Shown here: positions 44,711 through 56,367 of the stretch, one piece after another
Layout of the letters: each line of letters opens with the position of its first letter
Numbering within the stretch: the first letter of the stretch is position 1
From: Flammula alnicola
Lineage: Eukaryota; Basidiomycota; Agaricomycetes; Agaricales; Strophariaceae
NCBI GenBank assembly: GCA_015499995.1
Contig: JADNRV010000036.1
Location: forward strand, 186,001 to 250,000
Length of the DNA stretch: 64,000 nucleotides
Reading direction: 5' to 3'
The notes under the pieces: model-generated
Databases searched by the model: none
Told to the model about the DNA's origin: nothing
The model's input: only the letters and a program-made list of their open reading frames with translations
Translations under genes and position numbers: made by a program

Positions 44711-45659
44711 GTTGGCAGATGTGGGATCAATCGATTTGCAGCCCTACATATCTTATACTCTATCATGCATTCCACGGCCCTTCCAGGGGAGGCACAGTAA
44801 AATTATCGGCATGCGCTGGTTGGACGGTGAAAGAGCGGGTCGGCCATGGTCAGAACATATGGAATGTGGTACCTTTGATCGGCTGTTAGTGAGATTGACG
44901 TGAGTACGACATATGTTCGACATATCTTCCGAGATATGTCGAACGCAGCGGAAAATCGCCTGTTGAGCGCTTCTTAACAATTTCTTTGCCATGGGCGTGT
45001 TTCTTGGATAAAACAATAGAGGTGAAAGAAAGGAATGAGAATTGGATCGGTTGCAAAGAAAAAAGGCGAAATCCATGTAAGGTTTGGCGTTGAAAACAAA
45101 GAGAATGAAGTTCAAAGTACCTCCGAATGGCCTTGATGAAGCCTTCATTTTTCAGTTCTAAAGTTAGGTGTTGGCAAGCCTTTGAAGCGTGTGCGACGTA
45201 TCATCTGAGTCGAGACCTGCGCCAAGGACACGCGTCGACGCAGGACCCCAGACATATGTTCGAGTAAATAGGCTATGGCTCAGAGCTTGGGATTGTCAGC
45301 ATTACATTTCTGGATCTGTACGCGCAGAAACGTATCCATTAAGGCTCTAAAATTAAAGATTATGTCTTTGCTGTTCCAGGCGCTAGTAAAAGGCCTTGAA
45401 ATTGCCTTAAAACATGGATATTGAGTTGATTATTCTTTTGTAAGTAGAATGTTATCGAAGCTTACTGAGCACGAAGCTTATCTGTCTACAGGTGAAATTT
45501 CCCCTGGCACCAATACATATCTTCCGGATTGACAGTGAAGCAGATGTCAAAAGATCAAGGATAGTTCTGACTCGGATATGTTCGGGGTCCCTTCGAACAA
45601 ATAAACAACGCGTCTTGTCACAATCTGTGACAACCTCCTCAGAGTCAACGCAAACCACG
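44711..45659. other. Intergenic, divergent promoter region
   Basis: Lies between the starts of the DUF1996 gene and PSF1. A short palindromic ACATATGTTCGACATATC-like stretch is present near 44909-44927, with its core repeated at 44934-44943 (ATATGTCGAA). No supported gene. Confidence 0.55.
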
Positions 45660-46255
45660 ATGAGCGAAACGCGTCAATACGGCGAGCTCGCGACCCAGCT
45701 GGTGTTGGAATCCAGACGATCTACACAAACGGATACGCTTCTCAAGTACAACGACTCGCTCGTGCGATCGATCCTTCGCGAACAAAGGGATCTGGAAAAA
45801 GCCATCGACGCGCTTACGGTAGACGGACGGGCTCCGCCACCTGCGCTGCTCATCATCCAGACGGCGATCAACAGAAACAAACGATGCCTGCTTGCATATC
45901 ACTCCCATCGCGTCGATCGGCTTCGGGATATGTACTGGGCTGTCGGGGGTGCACTTCCACACATTCTTTCAAATCAAGATATCCGAAGCAAGCTTTCTCC
46001 GCACGAGGTCGACTACTTGCGGCAGTACAACAGCTCTGTCATGGAATTTCGATCCGAGTTCTCGCACGAATTAGACATTACGGCCAGCATCATAAACCCA
46101 CCGAAGGATCTTCATGTCCTTGTTCGCGTGGTCAAAGACTGTGGAGTGATACAGACGGAGTGGGGAGTATAGATTTTCAGAAAGGGCAGAGGTTTATGGT
46201 GCGCAGGGCCGATATCGAACACCTCATCGTTCAAGGCTTTTTGGAGGAAGTTTAG
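45660..46255 (+). CDS. PSF1: GINS complex subunit Psf1, with apparent one-base frameshift near the 3' end
   Basis: Subunit of the tetrameric GINS complex, part of the CMG helicase that unwinds replication forks. The intronless gene begins MSETRQYGELATQLVLESRR and shows family blocks TLLKYNDSLVRSILREQRDL, QTAINRNKRCLLAYHSHRVD, RLRDMYWAVGGALPHILSNQ, KLSPHEVDYLRQYNSSVMEF and PPKDLHVLVRVVKDCGVIQT. In the primary frame it stops at 46170-46172 just after QTEWGV. In another frame the conserved C-terminal B domain continues as GSIDFQKGQRFMVRRADIEH then LIVQGFLEEV to 46255. One missing G in the run at 46162-46165 would restore it. Psf1 is essential, so sequence error is more likely than gene loss. Confidence 0.9.
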
Positions 46256-46386
46256 GGCCGTCTCACCAACGTCGACGATGTCGGACGCCTGCATTCCGGA
46301 TTAGGGCGCATGTTTGGTACGCTGGTCCTTGCCAAACAAGCAGCCCTCGGCTTGACGCGTCTGTCCTTTTCCACCACCATACGGCC

Positions 46387-47584
46387 ATGCTCAGCAGGCA
46401 TGTGCGTGTGCCTTCAAGCTCCTCTAAGCTACTTAGACTTCTGAAGGCGCCCTCTGAACCCTCTATAGGGGTCATATCACTGTTCAAACACCCCAAAACA
46501 TCTTCGCGATCATGTTATCATCAACTTTCAACCATAACATCGTCAAGGCGTCAGACCGTCCTATTCACGTCGCGTAATCTCTCTGATGATTTGAGCGTTC
46601 GTACCCAACGCCCCCCAGACTCATTACCGGGTCCAGATGCAGAAACTCCTCCCGAAATCCCTGACCAAGAGTGGGAAATCCGGACAGGTGAGGTTGAATG
46701 CATAACTTAGAAGCACCATCCCGAGGCTCAGTCTCGTCGAACCGTCCAGGGCGCGCAATATACGTTATCCAGGAAACACTGCCTGAATTCTTCAAAACTG
46801 GACTCATCACCTCCATAAACAAAGTTACCGGCACCCCCGACCTCCAGTCTCTACATCTACTCCATCTGCCAACGTTAATTTTCTGGAACATCACATTCTT
46901 CAAGATGACGAAGAAGCCATATACAGCCCTAATATTCGTCTGTCCTATACCCCTCCTCTTGAACTCCCTTCTCCCTTTCCCAAGACATTTCACATTGAAG
47001 GTACGCAGGTCCTTCCTTTTTGGCAAACCTTAATGTGCTTAATATGGAGTGTAATTAGGCATTCAATTGTATCTCGCGTCCTCGAGCTTCATCAGGCACA
47101 CGATGAATGCTCTGTACTCTGACCTGCGCGTCGAACTCACCAAGCTCGTTGTCAATACCCCTACGTCAACCACCATCTCGCACCTCCGCCAGGACCATCT
47201 CCCAAAAAGCGCAAGATTAGTAGAGAGAAGAATATCCTTCTACGGCAGTCCGTGAAAGGTATTGCCCGTGTCAGCGGTAAACCTGGCCAATGGGAAATGT
47301 GCGTCCTAGTTGTCTCTTCGAAGTTGAATTTGTCTTTCTGACGCGAGCTCATTATTTTCTATTATGCGTAGAGAGTCGACATATACTTTTTCGCCTGTTA
47401 CAGGGCTCATTCAGCAGCACATAGTGAACTCGATACATCCGGCCCCACATCAAGCTGTCTACGATTCTCTCCGCCTCAGTCTGGGAAGCTGCTGGGATTA
47501 GAGTGGGGCGGTGGTGCTGGTACGAGTGCACCCAACGGGGCTGCTTTCAAAGGAAAGATTCAAAGTGGGAAGAGTGGCCTGTAG
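46387..47584 (+). CDS. Probable mitochondrial DUF2358-like protein, reading frame broken three times
   Basis: The N-terminus (MLSRHVRVPSSSSKLLRLLK) is rich in Arg and Ser, like a mitochondrial presequence. After an intron (about 46687-46749) the domain reads RAIYVIQETLPEFFKTGLIT, EEAIYSPNIRLSYTPPLELP, and then SFIRHTMNALYSDLRVELTK. This fits DUF2358 (SnoaL-like fold, C6orf136 type): an LxxxLPxxF start, an IYxxxIxF strand, and a late helix. Three one-base gaps are needed: in the C run 46834-46838, the C run 47158-47161, and near 47483-47488. An intron from 46825 to about 46901 could replace the first. Further coding text is KGIARVSGKPGQWE and ESTYTFSPVTGLIQQHIVNS, ending KIQSGKSGL. It lies 130 bp after PSF1 on the same strand. 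Function is unknown. Confidence 0.65.
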
Positions 47585-47859
47585 AGCAAACTTCAACTGC
47601 GAAATTTGGGTGCGACGTGACAGAACCCCCTGTGTGAAGACATTTCCCAGCCAAATCTCGTGCTGAGTTGCTCTTTTGCTAGAGAAACCGTTACGCATCT
47701 TATCATGAAAAATAATCTCACTGTATTGAAGTGTATCTTTACGTTTAATAAACACACCCCGCTCAAAACAAAAAAAAAACTACAAAAGCTATATTACAAT
47801 GTATTACGTTGTCTTCGTTTGGTTTCCTCGATTTCTGTTTCAATTTCTGTTTCGATTTG

Positions 47860-49612
47860 TCAGACGGTGTATGCGGGGGCAGAGCATCGAATCCTATCAA
47901 TTCCGCAATCTGGATGTTCTGGTTCTGGACGTGCGTCGAAGCTCCGCGCTTCCTCTTGGGCTTTGGCCATCACAGCTTGGTATTGGAGCAACGAAGAAAT
48001 ATGCTCTTCTTCAAGACGCTTCAGGGTATCCACCATCCTTTGCGAGTCTTCCCACTCGCTTCCTTATTTGCTAACTCGGCACTGAGGCGGCCTATCTCTT
48101 GCACGTAGTACTCGCGCCGTCTATCCTTTTCATGGCTGGAAGGTTTATCGTCTCTTCGTCATATAACGTGGATTTGGAGGGTATTTGGCGCTATGAAGAC
48201 GCTCCTTGCTATTCCAAGGTTTGCTCCGCATTTTTGACGCGCGGACCAGCTCCTTCTCGATCTGAAGGAAGAGAATTGCCGCCTCCTCGTTGAAGTCATC
48301 CAACAAGTCATTGAATTCATCGAATTCATCGAACAGGTCGTCGTTATACTCACACCATCGAGAAGCAGGGTTGCTGTTGATGTAGAGGTCGAGTAGTGCC
48401 GATGCGAACAAACTGAGGTCGGGGAGATCTAATTGATCGACCTGAGATAGGAGAAGGGGCACGAACGAGAACGATTCCAGAATGGAATGCGCCGGCGTAG
48501 AAGTAGTCGAAAGAACAGAAGAACCTGAAATTCTTTGCGTGTCTAAGCCTTGAGCCTGTGCTCGTGCTGTCGGTGAGCAAGGGCGCGTTGTTGCTGTTCT
48601 TGCAAAGTTCCGGCACTGGCAGGTGGGGTGGCCAATCTTCCCTGGTAGTTCCGTAAGAATTTGCGCTCCCCAGAGTTTCAACACCATCATTGACCCGCGT
48701 GGCTCTGGCGATATCAATGACAGAACCCGCTTGCCGGCTCATACTTGAAGGACGACTCTCCTCGTTAGATTGCGACGGGATAATCTAAACCTCCGCGACC
48801 CTGTCTGATGTGTAGAATCCCGAGCGAGTAGTGTTAAGAAATGACCAAAGGTAGACTTTGAAGGAGATGCGGACGCAGCATAGTTTGCGTGTGTGGAAGG
48901 AGGATCTATAGCTGCTGCTGGTGCCGATAGATCGTTGTATATGGGGCAAGAGGAATAGCACTGAAACGCCTCTTGGACCGGAGGCGATGTATTACTGGCG
49001 GGGAAACTTTGACGGATCGGGGAGGCTGGAGAGGATAGTAGATGCAAGAAGCTCGGTTGAAGCCCAAGACTATTGGTTTCTTTCATTGAGGTCGTGCGTC
49101 TTTGGAAGCGGCTGGGGGCTCTGATTCGTGAGGTTGACTTGAGGTAGAGACATAGATTTCCCTCGAACGAGCCTCGTATTCCAGGGCCGCGTAGAATTTG
49201 CTGATGACGGAACTTTTCTCAGAAGAGGAGCCGTCCCAGGCATCTTCACGGGTGGAGAAGGGGATCTTGGGCCGATAGGTCGCGTCGATTTGTGTGATGT
49301 ACAATCTGTCTTCGATCCAGGGACAAGACCTGCATTTCTGACCTTCAGAATTGAACGCAGCGGTCGTGGGGACCTCGGGTCTTGCGGCGACTTTGGATTG
49401 GATAATACATCTGCCTTGGGTGTCTGTAGACGAGCTGCTGCCCTAGTCCAGGGTGCAGGCAGTGGCCGAGGAAGTCTTGGGCCTAGTGGCCGCAACGAGC
49501 TTCGTAGTCGGCCCTTGGTTTGAGGCGTAGGAGATATTATCATCACCTTCCGAGTCGGAAGGGAGGCCTTGGGCATTGTGGTGCGTCGAATTTCCAACGA
49601 CTCACTTTGCAT
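47860..49612 (-). CDS. Ser/Pro-rich coiled-coil protein, frames broken
   Basis: Minus-strand coding text is spread over several frames. 49070-49612 is disordered and basic (RPLRSILKVRNAGLVPG); 48739-49086 is Ser/Pro rich. 48145-48400 is acidic then helical (EYNDDLFDEFDEFNDLLDDF, AAILFLQIEKELVRASKMRS). The end, after a frame change near 48048-48060, is a coiled coil: EYYVQEIGRLSAELANK, then SQRMVDTLKRLEEEHISSLL and YQAVMAKAQEEARSF. I recognise no family. It may be separate from, or the C-terminal part of, the EH-domain gene just upstream at 49.85-52.0 kb. Several single-base breaks make exon borders unsafe. Confidence 0.4.
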
Positions 49613-49849
49613 GGGTGGGTTCGAATGAGATGTCCCAGAGCAGAAATCGGAGGCAGTGGGACTGAATAAAGAGGCATCGGACCCTTAGGCGGTAATGCTG
49701 ATGGACCTTCGCAGCTACGTTCCTGAAATAATGATAGTTCAGTCTTTGAAAATAGGATCCTACATGGTAGAACCCACCGTAATCCATCTCTAACATGGCA
49801 GTCGAAATTTTTCGACCGCGACATAGCCATGAGGACTAAATCTTGTTTA

Positions 49850-52008
49850 TAAAATCGTAGATCTGTTCCAGTTGGTCAAGGGAAACAGTATTCTTATCAA
49901 ATTCCGACATTCCTTGCAATGTCTTCGTGAATCCGACTAACAAAGCTTGAGCACTGCAAATATATAGTATAGGAACCAATTATAGCGTACCTCTGTTGAG
50001 TGGATTCTCGTTGGAGAGCTTCGCCATCGCCTTCTGCTTATCGAGGACTTGAGATCTCAGGGCTCGTTTCCCTTCATAACATCTTGCGCAAAGCAAGGAA
50101 TCCGCTGTCAATTGTGGAGAATATATCTGATATATTGTGGCCGATATCAGCCTTGCACAGGCTCTTGAATTCGTCGTCGTTGAAGTCCTCGTGCTGAGTA
50201 GCCTGGCATCTGGCCACGCTTCGCGGAAATATCTAGTAGCAGTATTTCATGTTCCCCACCATCCGGTTTCTCGTCTTGCGTTTCGGGTTGGCAAATTTCA
50301 TGTCTGCGGGATGCATCGGCGCGATTGAAAGTCCAGGGGTGCGACAAAAATATTGTCGAATCGTGTAATTGAGAGTGTCCTTCATTAGATACGCTTTCTT
50401 CGACTCCCAGAAATTCATCTCCAGTTCTCAATTGGCCCAAGAGATCATTTATTTCTTCTTCCCAGGTCGAAGAGGTTGTTGTGTTATTGGATATTAGCAC
50501 TTCATCGTTGAAAGTAGGAGCTACGGGTGGGAGATATATTCCAGATTCCGAGCGATAGATCAGTGGTAGCCCTTGAGTTGTATTTCCACGTAAAGGTGAT
50601 GAGAAACAGGATTAGCCTTGAGCTTGCTGGCAGTAGTAGTGTACCAGTGAGAGGTGCGGATTTTGAGATTCCACGTGATCTGAGTCCCTTCGCCAAGGCC
50701 GTCGGGAATTTCCTGACTGAGCTCAGGCTATAGCGCTTCACGACGCGTGCCCACAGCGCGCTCAGTCCCCGTTGCTCGAGCATTTGCTTCGATGGAGACG
50801 TATGTGAATCCTGTGAAAATGAGCCCTCACAGGTGTAAACTGAGATGCTTCTTTTACAGGTCCTGTATAAGAGGTTGCGTGTCCAATCGGATTCTGAACT
50901 GTGATTGTGGACGCAGTGAGTGGAGTCTGAATAATGGCTACATTCTCGTTAGATTGCAGCCATCCTGCACAGGCCGGCTTAGCGTGGTAGGGAGAATTCA
51001 AAGCTGACCTCCCAGACTTTAAATTGTGTGTGCCGCCGAAGCATTCGGACAGAATCCATTCCAGCTGATGGTGTAAATCTTGGGGGAACTTGGGGGGCAA
51101 CGTCAAGATGGAGCATGATTGAAGCCCTTGTAGTAGATGCATTCCCAGCGAAAATTCGCAGAAATTCAACGCAGAGCGTTGGCTAGTTTGAAGGAGATTT
51201 CTATAAAACACAAAACATATTAATCTTCTAGAAGTCTTTATGAAACGGGAATAGCACACAAGACATCACCGACAACGCAATATGGTTGGTGGAAGCCCAT
51301 AAAAATCTCCAGTACTGTTTCTTCTGGAGGAGGATGAGGACTGATCGAAAGATAAATCCACGCATTGACGCACGATCTAATAGGCCGTGAACAGGATCTG
51401 CATTATCAAAGGCGCGTTTGAAGTTTTGTACATCGTACAGGTTTATGGGAGGAATTTGTTGTAGTCCAGAGATATTAAACGGGATTGACACTGGGCGAGA
51501 AGCGGCGTTCAGTGGACGAGTGGGCACTGCAGCAGGTATGAAGTCGCTGATACTAATAGTTTCAAGTTCCTGCTTTGAACTCGAGACAGAGGCCTTGTCC
51601 TCTCCCACCACCTCCGTGACGCCTTTTAACGCAGGGAGTGGACCGGCTATATTTACCGTTGCAAATATGTTAGGTTATAATACTATTACAATAAGCCAGA
51701 AGCAGAAGACTAGCGCACGTACATACCTTTAGACAATAAATCTTCATGAACTTCAGCTCCGGATTGCACCCATCCTGCAAGCCTGATAACGACAGCTAGC
51801 TCATTCTTTGTAAGCTTCCCACTTCCATCGCGATCTGCAATCGTCCATATTTCACGAATTTGCTTGAACGAAAGTCCGCTCTGGCTGAAGATACCAATTG
51901 CCGCGTCCACGCTGAGGGTATCCGTCCTCTGCCATGTCGTTGTACTATCAGCAGCCGGGTAGCGAGCTGGATCTCGTCGAATGTTGCTGTGAAGTCTTGA
52001 GATAACAT
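49850..52008 (-). CDS. EH-domain protein (Ede1/Pan1-like), gene model broken
   Basis: EH domains bind NPF peptides in endocytic adaptors. The first is nearly complete: DTLSVDAAIGIFSQSGLSFK, QIREIWTIADRDGSGKLTKN with an EF-hand-like DRDGSG loop, then ELAVVIRLAGWVQSGAEVHE. It splices at 51729 to AGPLPALKGVTEVV and a linker that leads to a second EH domain, NLYDVQNFKRAFDNADPVHG, whose second half reappears near 51030-51180 as LNFCEFSLGMHLLQGLQS after at least one frame change. Further down come DFNDDEFKSLCKADIGHNIS and, after an extra T at about 50068, ALRSQVLDKQKAMAKLSNEN, a helical region. The start is not resolved; an upstream exon may be missing. It may be a pseudogene or suffer from sequence errors. 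Confidence 0.55.
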
Positions 52009-52597
52009 CTTTACTTGCTCATGGATGGAAGGATTGGATTCTTCCTGCTTAATACTCCAGATATCGCGCTACTCGTGCACTCGTATTATTATCTCAGGTG
52101 GAAAAAATATCCATCCGTTGGAGAATTGCCATTCAGTTGGAAAGGCTTTAATTCGCTCAGAGATGTGTACCCGGACATGTGCTCTCGATTGCACAGCCTG
52201 TGCAGTCGTCGGGCTGTCATCCTAATACGTCCTGAGATTTGTTCTTTGAATTCATACATTGCAGGAAGGAAGGTAGTGTCGTTACTATTATGTGGATTAT
52301 ATATGCGAAAGACGGTGTACTGATAATATCTCCCAACTTAATTCGAGCAAATAGAGGGACTAATAGGTTTGGGCGCTTAATTCCGTCGGGCCGCCGACGT
52401 CGTCTCGCCGGCCTTCTTGCCGTAATTGGTGCCGACGGAAGTCGCCTGATCAAAGTTATTTCCTTTCAGGCCACGGGCAGTGCGTTGACGTACTTATAAG
52501 CTGAGCCTTCTTTGAATTAATCTAGACGAGATTGCACTGCACAATCTTCCGATTTCCTCCTGAGCTGTGGAAAGCAAGCCGATGACGAGCCTCAGGC
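52009..52597. other. Divergent promoter space between EH gene and NACHT gene
   Basis: No supported gene. The 5' part of the EH gene may lie here unrecognised. Confidence 0.45.
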
Positions 52598-55008
52598 ATG
52601 TTCCACAATGCCAACAAGGTCACTGTGACGGGAGGGACTTTCACCCACGTTGGTGCTGGTGCAGTCAAAGAGTCACACTGGAAGGGTACGTCCGCGGTTT
52701 CTCTCTCAATTAATCGTTATGCGGAGCTGAGTGGGTTGTCAGGCTTGAGATTACTGCAGCATAAGATAGCTCCCGGAGCATTTCACAATTCTGCCGAACG
52801 GTACGACCCACCGAAATGCCACCCACATACACGTCGAGCCGTGCTGAAGAAGATTATGGACTGGGTTACGGATGTCAACAAGGCGTCCCCTTTATGTGGA
52901 TATACGGACCGGCAGGCGCAGGGAAGTCTGCCATTGCTCAAACGATGGCGGATATCTGCTACAGGGCGGGGATACTTGCAGCGAGCTTCTTTTTCTGTCG
53001 CAGTGCAGCGGGTCGAAATACTGAAGCTTTCCTTATAACGACGCTGGTATATCAACTGACACTGTCTATCCCTGAGATACGACAACGAGTTGGAAAAGCA
53101 CTCGAGGAAGACCCTCTCCTCTTTTCTCGTCCATCGAGGCACAGATCAAGGCTTGATCGTCAATCCTCTCAACGATATGGCTATGGATGAGCAAGAAGGA
53201 CAATCCCTCATTACGCGCCCCAGATTTATTATTATCGACGGATTGGATGAATGCACCGAATCCAAATCCCAACGATACATCTCGACGTCCTTTTTCGAGC
53301 GGCTAAGGAAGTCACGGCCCCTTTATTCTTCCTTATTGCGAGCAGGCCTGAAATCCATATCCGTGATGCATTTAATGAGCCATTCCACAACTCTTTCACA
53401 CTCCGCATAGTTTTGGATGATGCATACCGCCCCGACGCAGACATCAAGCTCTTTCTTGAATCTCGATTCCGGGATATAAAACAAAAACACTCTTCCTTAT
53501 CTCAACTTCAACCTCCATGGCCTTCCGAGCCAGATATCGCGCGTCTAGTCCAAAAATCATCTGGGCAGTTTATTTATGCATCCACGGTCATGAAATATAT
53601 AGACTCCCAGTATTACTGGCCTCCCGACAGGTTAAATGTTATCTTCGGGCTATCCGCCCCTGGGGATGACATCCCTTTCGCGAGCTGGACGCCTTCTACT
53701 GTCACATCTTTGCTTCAGTCGCCAATATTGACAAAGTCATGGACATCTTGATTTTTATCTTAATGGTTCAGTTCTGGAACAAGACAAAACCTTTGGTGGA
53801 AGACTTCCTCTTTTACCGGCGCGGAGAGGTGGACATTATATTGAGCGACTTACATTCTCTTGTCGGAGTGCCACCGCCCGGAGACGAATCTACCGAGCTC
53901 CGCATCTTCCATGCTTCATTGTTGACTTCCTCCTCGATCGCTCTCGTTCGGGAAAATCTTTATCGATTCCAGAGACGCTCATATGAAGCTCACAAGATAC
54001 AGCACAAAGCATTTAAAATTACGGCGCTTTCTGGATGGAGGTACGTAACCAAGATTTTCTATCCGAAGCGACTAAATTCGGATCCTGACGATATATATAT
54101 TCTCCTAGATCCCACTCAGATACACCATTTACGGTCACTTTTATGCTGCACTGCGTAGAGTCGCAACCATCGTTGCAGCTACTAAAGGATCTATACGACT
54201 TTGACGTGCGGACACATCTCGAATTTTGGACTTCTGAAGATAATGTTATCGGAGTGTACGAGCATGATGCAAAACGAATTATCACCCTTATCATGTGGCT
54301 TCAAGACCAAGTATGTTGCATCTCCTATTATGGGTCAAACAACGACCAGATTTACACATTTGTTCAGCGGCATCCGGATTCGAGACTGATTTATTCCACC
54401 ATCATTTAAAAGCAATTGACCAGTGGATTTCACGCCAACTTGAAACTTATTTGCCTCAGTCAATGTTCCCGGAGTTCTTGGTGACCGGAACATTAACCAA
54501 TTTCCTCTCCGAGGAGGTATTTGTTGTTTTGAGGACAGACTCTGTCTCGAACGCAGGATTTACAAGATCTCGCCGCTCCGACCCTCTTCAAATTTACTCA
54601 CGGAATCTGGAATATGCGAACTTCTACACTATACTCTCGCAGTTTCTGCTTAATCGGGACCGTGTGAAAAATTCTTTGTGGATGGATGCAAATATGCTGC
54701 TCTCGCCATGTTATTTCTGGATTTTCTTCAACCTGAACAGTAAGTCCCAGCTTTGGAGTCCGCGTAAAAATTTAACCTGTATGAACAGTAAATCTGGGTT
54801 GGAAATCAAACGATTCGCAGTGCATATGCTTCCTTCTATCCTTTCAAGATCGTCGAAGTCGGAAGAGCTGGCGAAAGAGTTGAAGACCCACCAAGTACAG
54901 CATGTGTATGAAGGGGACATCCTCCACGCCGAGAAAATTAAAGCTGCTCAAGCCATTAAGAAATATTTAAAAGTAGGCCCTTTGCTGTTGTTTATCTGTC
55001 CTGCATAG
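52598..55008 (+). pseudogene. NACHT-domain NLR-like gene with many frame breaks
   Basis: Exon 1 (52598-52685) encodes MFHNANKVTVTGGTFTHV, the beginning seen in many agaric NACHT proteins; an intron leads at 52743 to LRLLQHKIAPGAFHNSAERY. The NACHT ATPase shows Walker A WIYGPAGAGKSAIAQTMADI and Walker B RFIIIDGLDECTE, then FFLIASRPEIHIRDAF, LFLESRFRDI and VQKSSGQFIYASTVMKYI. At least seven one-base shifts are needed, for example at the C run 52887-52890, near 53130-53155, 53280, 53685, 53912 and 53960. The C-terminal section (to 55008) holds no repeats. Fungal NLRs act in non-self recognition and cell death. Either a decayed gene or a badly sequenced one. Confidence 0.75.
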
Positions 55009-56367
55009 TTGACTGACCGTCATCAGAGACGCGACCTACCAAGTTTGGGCATGGTACTCACAAATGGCGTCACCACGTCGGCATCTCAAAGAAGGCCTCT
55101 ACCAGTGCCCACAAGGTCGATGCAATCCATGCTTGCCAGTCCCGACATCATGTCTCCAGACGAGAGGCTCCGTGTCTATGCCAGACGCACAAAGTCCAGC
55201 GACCCATCCGTGCGTCAGTTTGAGGGGGGTAGTATAAGTAAGTTATGTGAAAGAGATGGAAATGAGTGGTGGGCCTACACGTTTCCCCTCTCGCCTTCCA
55301 GCACTTTACTTTTCACTGTTAAACCTACTAAACCTATTACATAAATCTTCACATAGGCTATCTCTGCGTAACCAAGCTCAATGTACATGACCCAGACAGT
55401 CGGGGTTGAAAATTTGCTCAAATTAAACAGATAAGTAGCGAGGAAGTCCATCCATCTCCAATACGCCCAGAGATTCAACTTATCCTAAGTGGTCGGACTG
55501 GTGGCAAAGGTACTTGACCCGTAAGAAAAATATTTACAATGGTCGCATTCCCTTGTATCCTTTCCTTGAAGCCCGGATTGCTTCTTGGATGACATAGTCG
55601 ACGTAATCTAGGGTCTCGAGACATGATTGGGAAGAGCGGTGCCGCGGATCTTAGTTTTCGAAACTGCAATTCTGTATTCCTGCCCCAATCTTCCATCTGA
55701 AGTTTTACTCTGAAATACGAAGAAGAAATGAGACGTCCGGTTACTAGGTGACAAAGAAAAGTAAGTTTAGTTGTAATGACCCACCTTGAGAACAAGGGCG
55801 TCCCAAGATATTTGATATCGATGATTTCCCTTAGAAGTGGCAGTAGTTTCATATCAGTCGTCGAAAGAGACTGAGGATGAATTTGCCGTCTACAATCCTG
55901 GCCTGAAGATGAATGAGCAAGCAAGACACATGATTTTCCAAAGAATTAACAGATACTTCAATACACCGGTGAATTCCAACAACTTCACAGCGAATGTGGC
56001 ACCGGTTTTCGTGAGTACAAATAGGGAAATGACCATGCCGAGCATTGACGAAATAAGCATAATTCAGAAGTCGGCGAGGGTCTGCTTGACGGAGGTGGTC
56101 CTTCCAGTACGTCGTTGCATATAGACAAGCTCTACATTAATGCAATATTTTAGTAGAAGTTCTGCAAAATGTCACAACAAGAGAACGTACCCTTCGCCTC
56201 CCTCTGGTTGAGGTTTAGAGAGACCGTCCTGAATTACTCGGTGCGGCGACAGCACACTAGGTTGCTGGTAACATTTCAGGTATTCCACGCAATATATAAC
56301 TAGATCAGCGTGGATGTCTGGTGTCATAGGATTGTATTCTCCGCAGCGGGAAGGGTCCACGATGTAC
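55009..56367. other. Region between the two NACHT genes
   Basis: No complete gene. 55009-55230 encodes coding-like LASPDIMSPDERLRVYARR on the plus strand; 55475-55924 on the minus strand is open and may be further C-terminal exons of the NACHT gene at 56.4-58.35 kb. Confidence 0.4.
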
